Shown piece after piece: positions 6,091-7,675 of a stretch of 7,675 nucleotides of DNA. The position numbers and the translations under genes were made by a program. Source of the stretch: an uncultured Pseudomonadota bacterium (GTDB lineage Bacteria > Pseudomonadota > Gammaproteobacteria > Steroidobacterales > Steroidobacteraceae); NCBI GenBank assembly GCA_903890265.1, contig CAITAM010000484.1, positions 1-7,675 on the forward strand, in the 5' to 3' direction. The notes under the pieces are model-generated. The model did not search any database and was not told where the DNA came from. It was given only the letters and a program-made list of their open reading frames with translations. Numbering within the stretch: position 1 is the stretch's first letter; the number at the start of each line of letters is the position of its first letter.

Positions 6091-6591
6091 TCAGAGCTTG
6101 CCGACGACGGTAACGCCGGCCGGGGGTGCGGACGCCGTGTAGCTGCAGCCGCCCGCCGTGTGCTTGACGTACTCGATGGCCTCGCCGTCACTGCCTTTGG
6201 TGGGCGGCGCCGAGGAGCCGTCGCGGAAGGACTTCTTGGTCCAGGCCGTCTGGTACTTGGCCGAGTCCATCTTCATCACCTTGTCGAGGAAGTCGGCCTG
6301 CGCCGCGCTGTTGTCGGCAGGCGCGAGCTTGACCGAGCCCGCGAATCCCTTCTCGCCGAGAAACACGTCGCGGACCTCGGCCATGCTCAGGGTCACGCCG
6401 CTCGCACAGACGACGTACACATCGCCCGCCGAGGCGAGTGGTGCGACACCGAGCAGGGCCAGCAGGGCAAAGGACGCGAGGAACTCGTTGCGGAGCCTGA
6501 CCGGTTCCGGCGCGCGCGCGGCGCAGCGGCTGGATGCCACGACCGTGGGCGCAGGGCGTGCAGCGTGGCGAATGATGCTGAGTTTCATCAT
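6091..6591 (-). CDS. Half-size exported PstS-like (PBP-like) substrate-binding protein
   Basis: The 166-residue product resembles the short periplasmic proteins usually annotated as phosphate ABC transporter substrate-binding protein. These keep roughly one lobe of the PstS fold. Family-like features are SMAEVRDVFLGEKGFAGSVKLAPAD (two overlapping motifs at 69-93), FLDKVMKMDSAKYQTAWTKK (101-120), and FRDGSSAPP (122-130). The hydrophobic core at 37-54 and the ASA-GD junction (55/56) look like a Sec cleavage site. Cys62 and Cys149 could pair. The start ATG at 6591-6589 has GGAG (6601-6598) six bases upstream; a second ATG follows at once. The resulting 36-residue region before the hydrophobic core is unusually long, and no better start codon lies inside it. 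A frame open further upstream overlaps the preceding gene and is rejected. It sits between an outer-membrane protein gene (19-base gap) and a chemoreceptor gene (40-base gap). No transporter permease or ATPase is adjacent, so a sensing or scavenging role fits better than import. Confidence 0.85.
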   Translation of the reverse strand: MMKLSIIRHAARPAPTVVASSRCAARAPEPVRLRNEFLASFALLALLGVAPLASAGDVYVVCASGVTLSMAEVRDVFLGEKGFAGSVKLAPADNSAAQADFLDKVMKMDSAKYQTAWTKKSFRDGSSAPPTKGSDGEAIEYVKHTAGGCSYTASAPPAGVTVVGKL

Positions 6592-6610
6592 GGTGTTCTC
6601 CGTGCGCGCC

Positions 6611-7675
6611 TTAGAAGCGGATCGCGAGTTGGGCAAGGAACTCGTTGAAGCTGCCGACAACGCGGTCGGTGTAATGGGTGTTCGCGACCTCGAACTTGAG
6701 CGCAGTCTTCAGGTTCAGGTCGTGGCGCAGACCGGCGGCGCTGCGGTAGTACGACTGGCCGGAGTTCAATGCCGCGAAGTACTGGTCCTTCTGGTCGAAC
6801 AGCCCGCGCTCGTAGCGGGCGTACGGGATCAGGAGCGGCAGGCGGTAGCCGACCTGGGCGAAGTAGGCCTTGCTTCGGTGCGTGCCGGTGCCGGTGTACA
6901 TGTTCAGGTTGTCGAAAAGGTAGGCCTCGCTCAGGACCTCCCACCGGTCGGTGTCGTAAACGCCGTAGGCGCCGTAGATCCGGACGTCCGTCAGGTTCTG
7001 CGGCGTCTGGTCGTCGGTGATCTTCGAATCGAGCGCATTGGCACCGAGGCTGAGGCCCTCGAGCGCGCCCGACGTCCACTGGTAGCCGAGGCGGCCGCCG
7101 TAGATCGGCCGGCCGTGCTCGTTACCGCCGCTGCGCATGTCGACGATGCCGCCAATGATCTGCTGGCCGTTGCCGGCGTAGAGGTCGTAGTTGAGCTTGC
7201 CGCCGTCGCCGCGCAGGGCGCCCGTGACCCAGCCGCCGACGGTGTGCGCCGGCAGGACGCCACCCTGGTCCTCGAACATCAGGAAGGCGGGCCGGCGCAG
7301 GGCATCGTTCAGCCACACGCCGTGGTGCAGCGCAGTATTCACGTAGCCGTACGGCGTGTGGAAGCGACCGCCCCAGATGGTGACCGACTGGTTGACCTGG
7401 TAGCCGATCTGGCCGCGTTCGATGTCGACGCCGACGTTGCCGGACGAGTCGACCTCGAAGTTGAGTTCGAACAGCGACAGCAGCTTGTCGCCGAGTTTCG
7501 GCGTCAGGTAGAAGTCGAGGTTGTTCAGGCTCGCGCCCTTGAAGTAGGGATGGAACGGGTTGTGGTTGCCGACGTTGATGTCGGCAAAGCCGTGGATCGG
7601 CAGGCCCGTGTCATCGTTCGTGCGGGCCGCATTCGCGGTCTCGATCTGCGCGACCTTCTGCTCGACCACCTGCAG
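6611..7675 (-). CDS. Outer-membrane beta-barrel (porin-like) protein, N-terminus beyond the right edge
   Basis: The frame is open from the window edge and gives 354 residues. A GTG at 7669 is in frame, but LQ precedes it and the helical sequence LQVVEQKVAQIET looks like the tail of an N-terminal coiled coil, so the true start and signal peptide are probably outside the window. The barrel starts at about IHGFADINVG (visible residues 27-36). Short alternating polar/hydrophobic aromatic-rich strands continue to the end, for example LDFYLTPKL, LLSLFELNFEV, RIYGAYGVY, AYFAQVGYRL. The last residues, AQLAIRF, end in Phe, the classical outer-membrane assembly signal. There is no sign of a TonB box or plug in the visible part, so a passive porin-like channel is the best reading. 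I do not recognise a specific named family. It is first in a probable operon with the PstS-like protein and the chemoreceptor. The promoter is outside the window. Confidence 0.85.
   Translation of the reverse strand: MQVVEQKVAQIETANAARTNDDTGLPIHGFADINVGNHNPFHPYFKGASLNNLDFYLTPKLGDKLLSLFELNFEVDSSGNVGVDIERGQIGYQVNQSVTIWGGRFHTPYGYVNTALHHGVWLNDALRRPAFLMFEDQGGVLPAHTVGGWVTGALRGDGGKLNYDLYAGNGQQIIGGIVDMRSGGNEHGRPIYGGRLGYQWTSGALEGLSLGANALDSKITDDQTPQNLTDVRIYGAYGVYDTDRWEVLSEAYLFDNLNMYTGTGTHRSKAYFAQVGYRLPLLIPYARYERGLFDQKDQYFAALNSGQSYYRSAAGLRHDLNLKTALKFEVANTHYTDRVVGSFNEFLAQLAIRF

Noticed and set aside
6592..6660. 23-residue upstream extension of the short binding protein
   Set aside because: It overlaps the end of the outer-membrane protein gene, while the ATG at 6591 has a good ribosome-binding site.

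Overview
The window is strongly GC-rich bacterial chromosome with dense coding. It most resembles a gammaproteobacterium of the Xanthomonadales/Steroidobacterales type. The reasons are the tig-clpP pair with a tRNA-Leu just upstream, a close gammaproteobacterial ClpP sequence, and an outer-membrane barrel gene. The lineage is an inference from general resemblance, not from a search. Almost everything lies on the minus strand; one gene is on the plus strand.

Right to left along the minus strand, the first unit (7675 to 4011) is a probable three-gene operon. It encodes an outer-membrane beta-barrel protein (N-terminus cut off by the window edge), a half-size exported PstS-like binding protein, and a transmembrane chemoreceptor with periplasmic, PAS, tandem HAMP-like and MCP signalling domains. 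The intergenic gaps are 19 and 40 bases. The order pore, periplasmic binder, receptor suggests a dedicated pathway for admitting, capturing and sensing a small anion-like ligand. This is the least ordinary part of the window.

Convergent to that operon is a plus-strand gene for a small DUF4337-type membrane protein (3387-3953). It is divergent from a full-length PstS-type phosphate-binding protein (3237-2209). The intergenic region between them carries a well-positioned candidate Pho box plus -10 element facing pstS. pstS ends in a strong intrinsic terminator and is not followed by pstC/pstA/pstB, so it is a stand-alone, probably phosphate-starvation-induced gene.

The left part is conserved housekeeping: a tRNA-Leu(UAG) gene with its own perfect TATAAT box and GC-rich discriminator, then tig (trigger factor) and the start of clpP (protease subunit), which runs off the left edge. 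tig and clpP form a protein-folding and proteolysis unit that in many proteobacteria continues into clpX and lon, which are not visible here.

No CRISPR array, insertion sequence, prophage gene or recent-transfer signature was seen. No gene-free stretch exceeds 300 bases; the largest gap is about 190 bases, between pstS and the tRNA.
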